Shown piece by piece: positions 43,908 to 54,439 of a DNA stretch of 64,000 nucleotides (its first letter is position 1; every line of letters starts with the position of its first letter). Under the pieces are notes generated by a model. The model saw only the letters and a list, made by a program, of their open reading frames with translations. It made no database searches and was not told the DNA's origin. A program made the position numbers and the translations under genes. The stretch is from NCBI RefSeq assembly GCF_019279795.1, contig NC_056749.1, positions 573,208,855-573,272,854 on the forward strand. Reading direction: 5' to 3'. Origin of the DNA: Protopterus annectens. Lineage: Eukaryota; Chordata; Ceratodontiformes; Protopteridae.

Positions 43908-44310
43908 AAAAAACACAAGAAAACTGGAAGATAAACTGTTTTATAAGAACACGGCAAAGCTTTCAGGTCAAAAACCCTTCTTCAGTGCATACATTTAGTT
44001 TTAAAATCACATCGAATATATAGTATGGGTCTAAGTCACATGACTTGCAGCCAGAAGTCATGTGATTATTACATTCAATGTTATACCAAAATTTTTTTAA
44101 AAACATTTTATAAAAATTACAAATCATTTTAATTTACTCTGCTGTAAAAATTTTAATACAGGTTACAGTGTAATAATATCATTAATACCTGGGATTTTGT
44201 CTGCTTGTAATCTAGTTATCCATTCATATTCCTTTAATTCTAATTTATTATTCATGTCTCCACCCCTCTCTGTTTTCTCCACTATGTGTATAACCCTAAA
44301 TTTAAATCTG
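43908..44310 (-). mobile_element. PLE family 3 tail inserted in CR1 (partial endonuclease and 3' end)
   Basis: Minus strand from about 44310: FKFRVIHIVEKTERGGD, LELKEYEWITRLQADKIPG-IND then TAA, the C-terminus of a PLE GIY-YIG endonuclease. A 3' UTR follows, with a TCACATGACTTGCAGCC...GTCATGTGA inverted repeat. A hammerhead-like core follows (CTGAAGA at 43985-43979, GGG/CCT stem, GAAA at 43964-43961). CR1 sequence jumps across it with loss of about 230 bp, so this is not a simple insertion. Confidence 0.65.
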
Positions 44311-44695
44311 TGTTGTGCTCCAATGACTGCAAACTAGGGGGTATAATTGACTCTCCAGCTGACACAGACATCCTCCAAAAGGGCCTCACTAACATGGATA
44401 CCTGGTGTCAAAATCATGGCCTCAAGCTAAATGCCAAAAAGTGCATTGTCATCCCTTTGGAAAAACCTGGTGGACTTCTTTGAGCCAGTTACCAAGGCCA
44501 TAGATGAGGGAAAGGTGGTCCACACCGCCTACCTAGACCTCGCAAAGGCCTTTGACACTATTCCCCACTCACGTGTTATAGACAAGCTCACCAGCATGAA
44601 CATAAACCCCTACATCACAAGCTGGGTTGCCATCTAGCTCATGGACAGAACCCACATGTTAAGAGTTGCAGGAGCTAGGTCTGACTCTAAACCTG
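44311..44695 (+). mobile_element. CR1 RT fragments in shuffled order
   Basis: 44311-44462 is an RT piece after motif C (CKLGGIIDSPADT, HGLKLNAKKCIVIP). At 44463 it jumps back to an earlier RT position (LVDFFEPVTKAIDEG, LDLAKAFDTIPHS). It ends at 44695, where the sequence switches to a minus-strand CR1. Confidence 0.7.
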
Positions 44696-44696
44696 T

Positions 44697-47100
44697 GATT
44701 TTTGTATCATTTTGGAGTAATTCTGAGCATATCTGGGAGTTTCCACCCAGGTTTCTGACATAGCTGAAGAAGGCCTTATGATTGTCTTTTGAATCTATGG
44801 CAATTTTTCTCTCAAAGTTGGCCTTGGATGATTTTATGAGTGCTCGTATTTTTTTACTAATAATGATCAAGGGTGTCTTCTCTTTTATGGATTTTGCTCT
44901 ATCATGTAACAGCTTTTTCCTCTTATTGTAAAGTTTGTTTATGGCTGGGGTCCACCAGACTGGAAGTTTGCCATTGGTGGAAAGAGTCTTGGTTTTATTA
45001 GGGATTGCCTGATCCATGCAGTCCTGGAGGTGTTCGTAGAAGGCATTTGTAAGGGCTTCCGCAGCTTGGGTTGTGGTTTCCACTGGCTCGGGGGCCTTGA
45101 AGGATACCACACCAGTCTTGAGTAGTGTGAAGTTTGCTTTAGAGAAGTTCTTCACTATGGTCTTTTTTGTTTGGAGTGGGGGCGGGATGTGGATTTCCCG
45201 TGAGATTAGTTTGTGATCTGATCTCACCAATGAGGGATATACTTCCGGTGTGGAGCATTTTGTCCCCATGTTTGTGATGATGAGATCTAGTATATGTTCT
45301 CCTCTTGTGGGAACGGTGACTAGTTGTTCCATGGCATTTGAATTTATGAACTCCAGGAACCTTTGGGCTAGAAAGTTGGGGCTTGAGTAATGTTGAAAAA
45401 AAATCGAACTGCAAATAATCCAAAAAATCACACACAGAATGTTGAGAACAAAACTTTATAAAACGATAAGCTTTCGGGAATAACCCTTTCTCAATACTGA
45501 ATACAGACATACACTAAGCAACTGCTTTTATACAAGCCAAAGAATCATGTGACTGCAGCCAAAGTCACATGACATATTTAAAAATATATTTCAAGAAAAT
45601 ATATTTGATGAAAATTGTTTTAAAAACATTGAGCTTGAGTAATGTTCCCAGTCTATATTCGGGTAGCTGAAGTCACCCAATATAATGGTGTTTGGAGATA
45701 CATTTATACCCTCCAGTGTCTTCAGGAAGGCTGTGTGGCGTTCCTGAGTTTGAGAGGGTGGCCTGTAGCATGCTACAAATTGTAGAGCAGTTTTGCCTAT
45801 GGTTAATTGCACCTGGATGGTTTCCGATGCTTCATGCGTTGCCACCAACCTGGAGGTGTGGGTATCCTTGATGAATATGGATACACCCCCTCCTTTTGTG
45901 GTGTGGTCCGGGTTTTGGGGCCGGAACGCATGATATGAGGTAAAACCTGATAGTGCCGGGGTGCTCTCAGGAGCCTTGAACCAGGTTACAGTCACAGCAC
46001 AGACATCGATGTTCTCCATACTGAGAAGGGCCTCGAGTGCGTACATTTTGAGATTTAGACTTCTGGCATTGAGCAGCATTACCCTTAGTTTCTTCCCATT
46101 TTTGTTTTCTAGGGTGGTAGGTTTAGAATTTGAGCCTTGCCTAAAAAAGGCACTATGGGGGTGGCAAGAGCCTTAGCCAATATCCGGAATCCCAGGGGTG
46201 ACAGGTGCAAGCCGTCCCTTACGAAGCAGCGTGGCTTGTCAAGCATGTCATCCCAGGCAGACAGACACTGGATCCCCTTTGAATGACACCAGAAATTAAG
46301 CCAATTGTTAAAGCTGATCATCTTGTCTCTATGTTGTGGCATCATTCTTGGTGAAGGAAGGATACTGGTCAGGGTCATACCTGCCTGGGCTACATAATCA
46401 GAGGGCTCCTCTGTCGCTTTTCATGTAGTCCAGGGAGGTACGTCTCAGGTCGTTCACACCAGCATGGACAATGACTGTGTCATATTTGTACTTGCTGTGA
46501 AGTGACCTGAGTGCTTGTGTTATGTGGCAGATTCTAGCGCCCAATAGGCAGCTTACTGTGACCCTCTCCTTGTTCAGCCTGGTGAGTGGGACGTCAGTGT
46601 GTCTGACTATGGAGTCACCTATGACAAGTATGTTTGGTGTTGTATTTGGCCTTAAGGGCTGTGACTGTTTTGCACACTGATTTTGTGGTTTATGTGTTGC
46701 CTGTGGTGTGTCATGAGGTGGCAGTTGCTTGGGTGTCTGCTTTGGAGGCCTCTGCTGTTTAGGTAAATTTTTGCTCAGAGCCTCCGAGTATGTCTTTGTG
46801 CGTTTGTCTTTGATTCATTGTTGTGATATCTTTGTTAGACTGGTTTTGTGGTGTGTGTAGTTGCCTTCTCCTCCTGTCTGGTCTTGCCAGTCCTGAGTTG
46901 AGAGAGCTCAGCCTCCAGTTTGGCTAAATAGCTGCATCTCTCGCAAGTATTTGTGTTATGTGGGAGGAGGAGAGGGTTGTCTGTGTACATGAGGCAATTG
47001 TAACATTGCCTCAATATTCCCAGATTCACCAACTGGACAGGAGAGGACGCCAGCATCTGGCCCTTCGACATGCTTGAGAAATTAAGAAGTTAGGGGTGTA
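44697..47100 (-). mobile_element. CR1-type LINE 5' half (ORF1, endonuclease, linker), interrupted by a PLE tail
   Basis: Minus strand: ORF1 from 47071 (CYNCLMYTDNPLL, CERCSYLAKLEAEL; later VRDGLHLSPLGFRIL, SGNH block V), endonuclease from 46079 (MLLNARSLNLK, AVTVTWF with Glu-to-Val in the catalytic motif, GDFSYPNIDW) and linker to 44700. It stops before RT at the inverted junction with the plus-strand CR1 at 44696. Confidence 0.82.
45395..45632 (-). mobile_element. PLE family 3 tail, 238-bp insertion with 14-bp TSD
   Basis: Interrupts the CR1 endonuclease. Flanked by GCTTGAGTAATGTT at 45381-45394 and 45633-45646. The insert contains the same GTCACATGAC palindromic motif as 43908-44310. On the minus strand it has a degenerate hammerhead core: TTGAGAA, AGGG...CCC stem, GAAAGC at about 45475-45460. 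Confidence 0.75.
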
Positions 47101-47284
47101 ACTGAATAAGAGAGGACTTAGTAAGGAAGTGGGTACTCCTGGGGGGGGGCGTTCGCTAGTGAGAGACTTTGTATAATACAGAATTGCTAAACCTGAAAAG
47201 CAGATGCTTTTAAGACAAGTATGTGCACTGTATGCATGTACTGAATTATAATTAACTAATTTCCTCTCCTAATAATTTATATCT

Positions 47285-47385
47285 TACTGTGGAGCTTTTC
47301 TCCCCAGGTCTCAGCTGAAAATGGGCCACTAAGCCCAGTTGGGCTAACCTGGTCAACAAATGTAAAATAAATAAATAAATTGTCC
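47285..47385 (+). repeat. L2-type 3' tail, third copy
   Basis: TTTTCTCCCCAGGTCTCAGC, TGAAAATGGGCC, CCAGTTGGGCTAACCTGGTC and a (TAAA)n tail. Same layout as the ends at 32.9 and 35.5 kb. No LINE coding upstream. Confidence 0.65.
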
Positions 47386-48592
47386 ATGCTATTTGCTTCA
47401 CTGAATGAAACAGGAAATCTACTCTCCCAAACAAGGTGCACCACATGAATGATCACCCAAAAAGCCTGAGGTAAACAGAATAAAGACAGGGTGGCAGACT
47501 GAACTGTCTGTTTCTACAGTTTATGGAGTTACTTTGTTGTATTTACACATACTACTATTTCAACAGAATGCCTTTATTTCACATTGTTCTACAGCTTTAC
47601 CTGTCTCAATCCACAGGACTAACAATGGATGTAATTATTTCAATTATTAAAGTTATTTTTGTTGTTTTATTCATTAACTACCACATCTGTTTTTCCTATT
47701 TTCTTAACTATTCCATGTGAAGAGAACTTCTTCTTTGCTGTTCATGTGCCCACCCAACCTTTTACGTGGAAAGGAGCAATGATGCTCCAGATCACTGAAT
47801 TAAAAGCTATGCCAGCCTATATACTAGGACAAACAGTTCCCCTTTAAACTTACAATGCATTATGCAGCACATTAGCTTTCAATAATTCTAAACTTAATCC
47901 TAGATGTCAGTAAAGGCAGCCTCCCAATAAAAGTCTAACCAATCTATAGGAAACACTATTAATCCTGACAATAACTTACAAGATCTCAACATTTACTTAC
48001 ACTTTCTACAAACACATCAATATGACCATCCAAAACATGTTCAAGTGCCTCAAAAATTCTGTTAAGTTCGCCAGTCATCCAACACCAGAATTTAAACGCT
48101 ATATGCCAATCCACCTCCCTAAATATTCACTGCGGCTGTGCACACCGGGTAACCATGGCAATGCCACCATTATTATTACCACACTGACTCCAATGTCAAC
48201 TGCAATCATTTAAGTGCAGTACAACCACAGTAACCGAATATTCTACTCTAATACAGGGAGTCTTATAAAAAGCTCGCTCTCTCGTGACGTGGAGCTATTG
48301 CTAAATAATGAGATATTTACTATCTGGTTAAGGTGCGCAATCGTAGCACCTCACCCAACACACACTGCTTCTAAAAAAAAATGTGGTCAACTTGAACATT
48401 CCCCCATCCACACAAAACATAAAACTCATCCTCCGTGAATGTCATGACCGATTATGAACCGAATATTTTTTGTATGGTTGCTCATGCAAATCAGGTGAGT
48501 AGATAAATGAAAATACAGGAAGGGCAACTGATTTCATGGATAACAGAACCTTTGGAAAATGCTACCATACAAATTCCATGTCGCGAGACAGG
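47386..48592. other. No gene recognised
   Basis: AT-rich; short ORFs without motifs. Left flank of the PLE family 2 insertion. Confidence 0.4.
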
Positions 48593-48914
48593 AGTGGTGC
48601 TGCATGAAATAATCGAGGAAGACAGACTCAAGGCTACCTGTAAAGAATACTACCCAAAACAAACAAAAAAAAGTGTTCAATCTGCACCAGCACTAGCTCA
48701 GCAGCACTATGCGGGTATTAATGAATGTACTAAGGATGTAAGACAATTTTGTATGAGGCGGGGGATATTTTTTTTTTTTGGCTTCTTCTCATCTACGGGG
48801 TTGATGTATTTTCTGGCTATTATCACAATCTCCAAGACAGTTCTTAAGGCAACATAATTTAAAATCTAAATCAGAAACATTTTGCTAGCAGTTACCATAC
48901 CTATGACTTATAAA
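48593..48914 (+). repeat. Left ~320-bp target duplication of PLE family 2
   Basis: 322 bases running from AGTGGTGCTGCATG to CCTATGACTTATAAA, repeated nearly exactly at 54439-54758. Differences are a few substitutions and A-run length. It lies outside the PLE on both sides, so it is host target sequence. Confidence 0.82.
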
Positions 48915-49295
48915 GTAGTAAACTAGAAAAACAAACTTTAGAAATACACAAGAAGAGAGCTCAACCACCAAAATAGTCAAAGCCTTAACGCAGTTTTATT
49001 AAAACAAAAAATAAATGGCGTTTTCGCTACTACATAAATGTAGCTTCCTCAGAGGCTAAACACACAAAAAAGGCGCCAACCAGATTTTATACTACTGGCA
49101 GCCTTGTTAGAAATCAGCTGTTATACGTAATACATCACTTCCTTTAAGCAAATAAATATATACAGACCAATATTTGTTAAAAACATATTAATCACCCATC
49201 TATCGGATTTCCTAACTTTCCAATAGAATTGAATACATTAAAATAAATACATTTAAAGTGCAATAATACACATATGTATACATACAAGTACATAT

Positions 49296-49338
<43 letters not shown>

Positions 49339-49991
49339 CATATATGTGCATATATATATATATATACACACACATATATGCCCCACAAATGTCTACTAAT
49401 ATTTATATAAAAATAAAACTATGTGTGTGTACTTTTAGATGCAATTGTACACACATTGATATGAAACACATGTAAAAAATGTGTAAAAAATACATAAAAA
49501 ATAAATAACACATATATATAATTATATGTGTAACTCTAATAACCATATTATGTGCAAAAACATTGTACTACATATTAAACTATTTAATTTGATCTCTACT
49601 AAACAGAATAGATCTGATTAGGTCACATTTATGAGCAAGTTAATATTATAAGTATAATTATAATAAATATAATTATAATAAATCATATTAAATCAGCGTA
49701 GGTAAGATCTATACTTCAACACAGGGGCTATATTGCAACTTTCATTTAAGCCTGGCCTATTAAAGGCATCTAATTTAAGCTGCCATTGTAGTTCTAAAAT
49801 TTCTAATAATAAAGAAATAGGTCCTCCCCTAATAGACTTCTGTTTACAGTCAATACCCATAAACACAAAACTATGTCCATGATTAGACTCCACATGTTTA
49901 GCAAGTGCGTTCTCACTTTTTTTATTCCTAATGGCATATATGTGTTGATATATGCGCTCTCTGAATTTTCTATCAGTTTTTCCGACATAAA
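48915..49991 (-). repeat. Pseudo-LTR, downstream copy
   Basis: 1077 bases: end of the polymerase ORF, 3' UTR, TA/TG microsatellite (49290-49380) and hammerhead. Repeated at 53355-54439 (1085 bases). Confidence 0.85.
48981..49057 (-). ncRNA. Hammerhead ribozyme, downstream pseudo-LTR of PLE family 2
   Basis: Minus strand: stem I AGCCT (49057-49053); core CTGAGGA (49052-49046, G at the tolerant position 7); one extra A; stem II GCTAC/GTAGC with a 9-nt loop; GAAA (49025-49022); stem III AACGC with GCGTT (48991-48987); predicted cleavage after A48986; stem I partner AGGCT (48985-48981). All three stems pair perfectly over 5 bp. Confidence 0.82.
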
Positions 49992-52074
49992 ATGCCGGAC
50001 AACATACACAGAGAGCAACATATATAACAGATTTTGTGTCACAATTTATTCTGCAATTTATCCAATATTTGTTGTGACCAATACTAAATGAACTACCAGT
50101 TCGCAAAACATGGCACCAGTTGCAGGACCCACAAATAAAACAACCTTTTGTTTTTTGGAGAGCTTGACTTGGTGCATTTGATTGTAATAATTCTTTAATG
50201 TTATTACCTCTCCTAAATGTAATCATTGGTTTAACACCAAGTTTCTCAACTAACAATGAATTGTTAGTAATAAAATACCAATTCTTAAAGACAATGTCAG
50301 ATATTTCTTTTGAATTCAGATTAAAGACCGTAGAAAATGAAAGTGAAAAATCACTTCTAGGTTCCTCTGTGATAGTAACAGGACTAAATCCTATGTCTGT
50401 AACCTCCATTATAGTGCCTTGTTCACTTGAGTTTACAATTCCTCGGTCAAGTATTATGGGACAAATAGTCCCATAACTTCTTTTATTAGAAACTTCTAAT
50501 GTTATTTCTTCAATAACTGAAGATGGATAACCTCTGTTCAAGAAAAAATCAGTAAGGACAGTACATTCTTTCTCAAATTCTTCAAACTCACTACACATTC
50601 TAGCAGCCCTAACTAGTTGTCCTTTAATAACTGCTTTTTTTAGTTTGTATGGGTGGGCACTTGTGTAGTGTAAGAATGAGTTAATGTAAGTATCCTTACG
50701 ATAAATAGATGAAGTAAATCTAACACTATTTATATCCTTTTTCAGTTTCACATCTAAGTAATCCATCTCACAAGTATCAAATTTAGAAGTAAACCTAAGG
50801 AATGGTGTGGTGTTATTGAAATAGTCAATCAATGACCGTGCCTCATCTTCATTGCCCTTGAACAAAATAAAAATGTCATCAAGGAATCTGGTATAATGAC
50901 AAATTTTGTCTTTCCATAATGGATGGCTCAAAACAAATTTCCTCTCCCAATGTGCCATAAACAAATTGGCTACTATGGCACCACATGGGGAGCCCATGGC
51001 AACACCCTGTTTCTGGATATAATAATCATTTCCAAAAACAAAAAAGTTAGAAGACAGAACTATATCTAACAGTTCTGTAATGTTATTGATCTCATCCCTT
51101 GGTGCTTTTAGTTCAGACAGTAACAACTCCAACCACTCAATGGCCTCCAAATGTGGTATTGAAGTGTATAGATCGACTACGTCAACTGTCAGAAAGTTGT
51201 ACTCAATGTCAAATCCAATGTTATTAATACTTCCTAAAAAGCTCCATGAATCTTTACAAATACTTGGAATGTACTGCAAGTATTTGTTCAATAAGAAATC
51301 AATGTACTTAGCTGATGGATAGGAAATAGAGGACCTTCCATCAACCAATGCCCTCATGGGCGGATCCCCAAGATTCTTATGAATCTTGGGTATACCAAAC
51401 ATAACCGGCGTCCTTGGTTGAGTGATGTTAATATATTCCTAAGTCTCATGATTTATTCTACCTTCAATAAAAAGGTCCCTATAACAACCTTTAATCCTCT
51501 GAATATTTATGTTCATTTCATTAAGGGATGAATGATCATAAGCAGGTGTGTCCAAGACCAATGACATTTTTTCATTATAAAACAAATGTTCAAAGACAAC
51601 TAGGCCCCCTCCCTTGTCTGGTTTCATAACCCGGACAGAGGATTCTTTAAGTTGGTTAAGGGCCTGCAACTGGTCCTTTGTGATGTTAAAAGTGCTTCTC
51701 GTAGCCCCCTTTGTTTTATCTAGATGTCTAATATCTAGTTCGCAGGCATTTTCAAAAATGCATAAGCCTACGTGCAAAGGGGGGTTAAAAGTGCTTGGAA
51801 GTTTTAATATAGTTCTATCTTCTTTGTTGGAATTATTAAAAAGAAGTTTTAAATTAAGTTTCCTAACAAAGCACTTAAGGTCAATAAGCACCTTAACAAC
51901 ATCAAAGTGTTTTGATGGTACAAAATTATAACCTAGTGAAAGCAACTCAACTAACTCTGGCTCTAGAGTCAGTGATGAAAAATTATAGATAGTGAAATCC
52001 CCTTTCCTATTTTTAACAATACTCGGGTAGTTAGAAGCCTCAAAGACTTGTGTTTCAGCTTCTAATTCTTCCAT
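49693..52074 (-). CDS. PLE family 2 polymerase (RT plus GIY-YIG), one internal TAG
   Basis: About 793 codons, open except for TAG at 51441-51439. Residues ~1-210: N-terminal PLE region ending in SVRVMKPDKGGGLVV. RT: MFGIPKIHK, DVVDLYTSIPH (motif A), QGVAMGSPCGAIVAN (B), YTRFLDDIFILF (C, catalytic DD). Then a linker, a CFICGSCNWC zinc-knuckle-like cluster, and the GIY-YIG endonuclease IYVALCVCCPAFYVGKTDRK with RERIYQHIY, ending GLNESCNIAP. It copies element RNA at endonuclease-made nicks. The ATG overlaps the end of ORF1 by 13 nt in another frame. The Cys cluster before GIY-YIG suggests a Neptune/Poseidon-type lineage. All catalytic residues seem intact, so the TAG is the only visible lesion. 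Confidence 0.88.
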
Positions 52075-53348
52075 TTCTTGTTCTTTTTCCTCCCCTGATC
52101 TTGATTGGGTGCTTTCCCTAAAAAATGCTGATTATCATTATTCGAGTTGGTAGCATTAGTGGGTTGGATTTCATGACCACCTACTTTGTTCTTATTCCTA
52201 TTGCTTCTTCTAACTACATTCCAATTACTAGTATTGTTTGTATTTTCACCCTCTTCCAAATCTTGTATGTCCTTCCCTGGGTCCTTATCATGTGCAGAAC
52301 CCAGAACCTCTTCATGAGTAGCAAAGTTTGCTAATTTAGGATAAGCAGTATTGGACGAATAAACATGTCTATCCCTAAACAGCTTCTTTGTCTTTTGATT
52401 TTTCAATTTAGCCATGTAAGTGTCAATGCTTGCAAAAATACGTTCATAATCAAACTTAAATTTTTCAAAATAAACGTACATTCTGATTTCCTCATCAATT
52501 TGATTAATTTCTGTACTCAAGATATCAATATGTGCAGAATAATATTTAATAATCAATTCCAAAAGGTCAAGGCCTTGTTTTTGAAAAAGACCTTTTAAAT
52601 CAGTGAGGAAAGCATTGTCAGTAATTATACCTGAGGGTGTAAAATTATTCCTCAAACCCTTCGGTACCAGATTTTCAAACGTACACTGTTTGAAGTAAGC
52701 TACCTCCAATTGGAGCTTATGTATCTTTAAAGTTTTACTGTCCAAAATCTTTAGTTTCTCAGAGATATCAAAATTGTCTTCATTAGCACACGCTGTAACC
52801 TGCACCGGCGGTCCATCATGTAAAGGTTGCAAGAAAGAAAAAAAGTCACCTGTATTGTTTATCCAGTCCGCAGCTGATGAAACGCCAATAAGTGCCTTTC
52901 CGTGTGTTGGCCGATTAGTGGAACGCAAATCCTCTCCTGGAATCTCTGTAAAACCATTTGTAGAGGTCAACTGTGTCCTTTGCTTCTGCCCCGGTGGTAT
53001 AGAATCCTGCCCAGAACAGTTCTGTGTTTGCGTCGTAGGATTTTGTATAGATGTTAATGGCCGTGATAGTTGAGCTGCTGCAAGAGGCGCAGCGTTAATC
53101 CCAGCATCCACCACACAAGCTGCAGCTGCTCCACGGCTGTCTGTAAAATCAGAACGGACTCCTCCAATGTTGTCAGTAAGCACAGGAGTTGCAAATCCGC
53201 TGCCCTTTTCGATGTTTGTGAGCCTGCTATTCAAAGCATCCAGCCTTTGCGATATGCTCACAAGTAAGGAAGTAATGTCTGTGTTGTCGGGAGGACTAGT
53301 CCCGAATAAGTTTGGACTAGGTGGACTGGTTAAGCTCTCAGATGCCAT
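52062..53348 (-). CDS. PLE family 2 ORF1, gag-like
   Basis: 428 codons from ATG at 53348 (MASESLTSPPSPN) to TAG 52064-52062. A longer open frame upstream comes only from reading the pseudo-LTR. Contains a predicted coiled coil early (VSISQRLDALNSRLTNIEK), a Ser/Gly/Thr/Gln-rich middle, a helical region (~220-330: LKIHKLQLEVAYFKQ, YFEKFKFDYERIFA) and a basic tail (RRSNRNKNK, QGRKKNKKWKN). The layout suits an RNA-binding, oligomerising protein. I recognise no named domain. ATG lies only 6 nt inside the unit from the pseudo-LTR junction. Confidence 0.72.
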   Translation of the reverse strand: MASESLTSPPSPNLFGTSPPDNTDITSLLVSISQRLDALNSRLTNIEKGSGFATPVLTDNIGGVRSDFTDSRGAAAACVVDAGINAAPLAAAQLSRPLTSIQNPTTQTQNCSGQDSIPPGQKQRTQLTSTNGFTEIPGEDLRSTNRPTHGKALIGVSSAADWINNTGDFFSFLQPLHDGPPVQVTACANEDNFDISEKLKILDSKTLKIHKLQLEVAYFKQCTFENLVPKGLRNNFTPSGIITDNAFLTDLKGLFQKQGLDLLELIIKYYSAHIDILSTEINQIDEEIRMYVYFEKFKFDYERIFASIDTYMAKLKNQKTKKLFRDRHVYSSNTAYPKLANFATHEEVLGSAHDKDPGKDIQDLEEGENTNNTSNWNVVRRSNRNKNKVGGHEIQPTNATNSNNDNQHFLGKAPNQDQGRKKNKKWKN

Positions 53349-53354
53349 CACAAA

Positions 53355-53735
53355 GTAGTAAACTAGAAAAACAAACTTTAGAAATACACAAGAAGAGAGC
53401 TCAACCACCAAAATAGTCAAAGCCTTAACGCAGTTTTATTAAAACAAAAAATAAATGGCGTTTTCGCTACTACATAAATGTAGCTTCCTCAGAGGCTAAA
53501 CACACAAAAAAGGCGCCAACCAGATTTTATACTACTGGCAGCCTTGTTAGAAATCAGCTGTTATACGTAATACATCACTTCCTTTAAGCAAATAAATATA
53601 TACAGACCAATATTTGTTAAAAACATATTAATCACCCATCTATCGGATTTCCTAACTTTCCAATAGAATTGAATACATTAAAATAAATACATTTAAAGTG
53701 CAATAATACACATATGTATACATACAAGTACATAT

Positions 53736-53794
<59 letters not shown>

Positions 53795-54439
53795 GATATA
53801 TGTGCATATATATACACACACATATATGCCCCACAAATGTCTACTAATATTTATATAAAAATAAAACTATGTGTGTGTACTTTTAGATGCAATTGTACAC
53901 ACATTGATATGAAACACATGTAAAAAATGTGTAAAAAATACATAAAAAATAAATAACACATATATATAATTATATGTGTAACTCTAATAACCATATTATG
54001 TGCAAAAACATTGTACTACATATTAAACTATTTAATTTGATCTCTACTAAACAGAATAGATCTGATTAGGTCACATTTATGAGCAAGTTAATATTATAAG
54101 TATAATTATAATAAATATAATTATAATAAATCATATTAAATCAGCGTAGGTAAGATCTATACTTCAACACAGGGGCTATATTGCAACTTTCATTTAAGCC
54201 TGGCCTATTAAAGGCATCTAATTTAAGCTGCCATTGTAGTTCTAAAATTTCTAATAATAAAGAAATAGGTCCTCCCCTAATAGACTTCTGTTTACAGTCA
54301 ATACCCATAAACACAAAACTATGTCCATGATTAGACTCCACATGTTTAGCAAGTGCGTTCTCACTTTTTTTATTCCTAATGGCATATATGTGTTGATATA
54401 TGCGCTCTCTGAATTTTCTATCAGTTTTTCCGACATAAA
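53355..54439 (-). repeat. Pseudo-LTR, upstream copy (5'-truncated PLE)
   Basis: Starts at the truncated endonuclease (FYVGKT-proximal codons at 54439) and ends immediately upstream of the full unit. A GIY-YIG C-terminal frame (54439-54141) is kept: HVESNHGHSFVFMGIDC to KYRSYLR. Confidence 0.85.
53421..53497 (-). ncRNA. Hammerhead ribozyme, upstream pseudo-LTR of PLE family 2
   Basis: Identical by eye to 48981-49057: AGCCT, CTGAGGA, GCTAC/GTAGC, GAAA, AACGC/GCGTT, AGGCT. Predicted cleavage sites in the two copies are 4440 nt apart, which would release a unit-length RNA. Confidence 0.82.

Larger units (their letters stand above)
48915..54439 (-). mobile_element. PLE family 2: complete unit plus upstream partial copy (pseudo-LTR tandem)
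   Basis: Minus-strand element. In element order: a 5'-truncated partial copy (54439-53355), then a full unit (53354-48915) whose last ~1.08 kb repeats the partial copy. PLEs are known for such tandem organisation, with the upstream partial copy acting as a pseudo-LTR. The unit encodes ORF1, a reverse transcriptase/GIY-YIG polymerase and a hammerhead. The two repeats differ mainly in TA-microsatellite length, which suggests a recent insertion. Confidence 0.85.

Noticed and set aside
48507..48857. 116-codon ORF at the PLE target site as a host gene exon
   Set aside because: No recognisable motif, low-complexity Phe run from a T-tract, and no splice context that I could support.
53349..53420. 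N-terminal extension of PLE ORF1 with a hydrophobic, signal-like start
   Set aside because: Encoded by the adjacent pseudo-LTR, not by the unit; the ATG at 53348 is the natural start.
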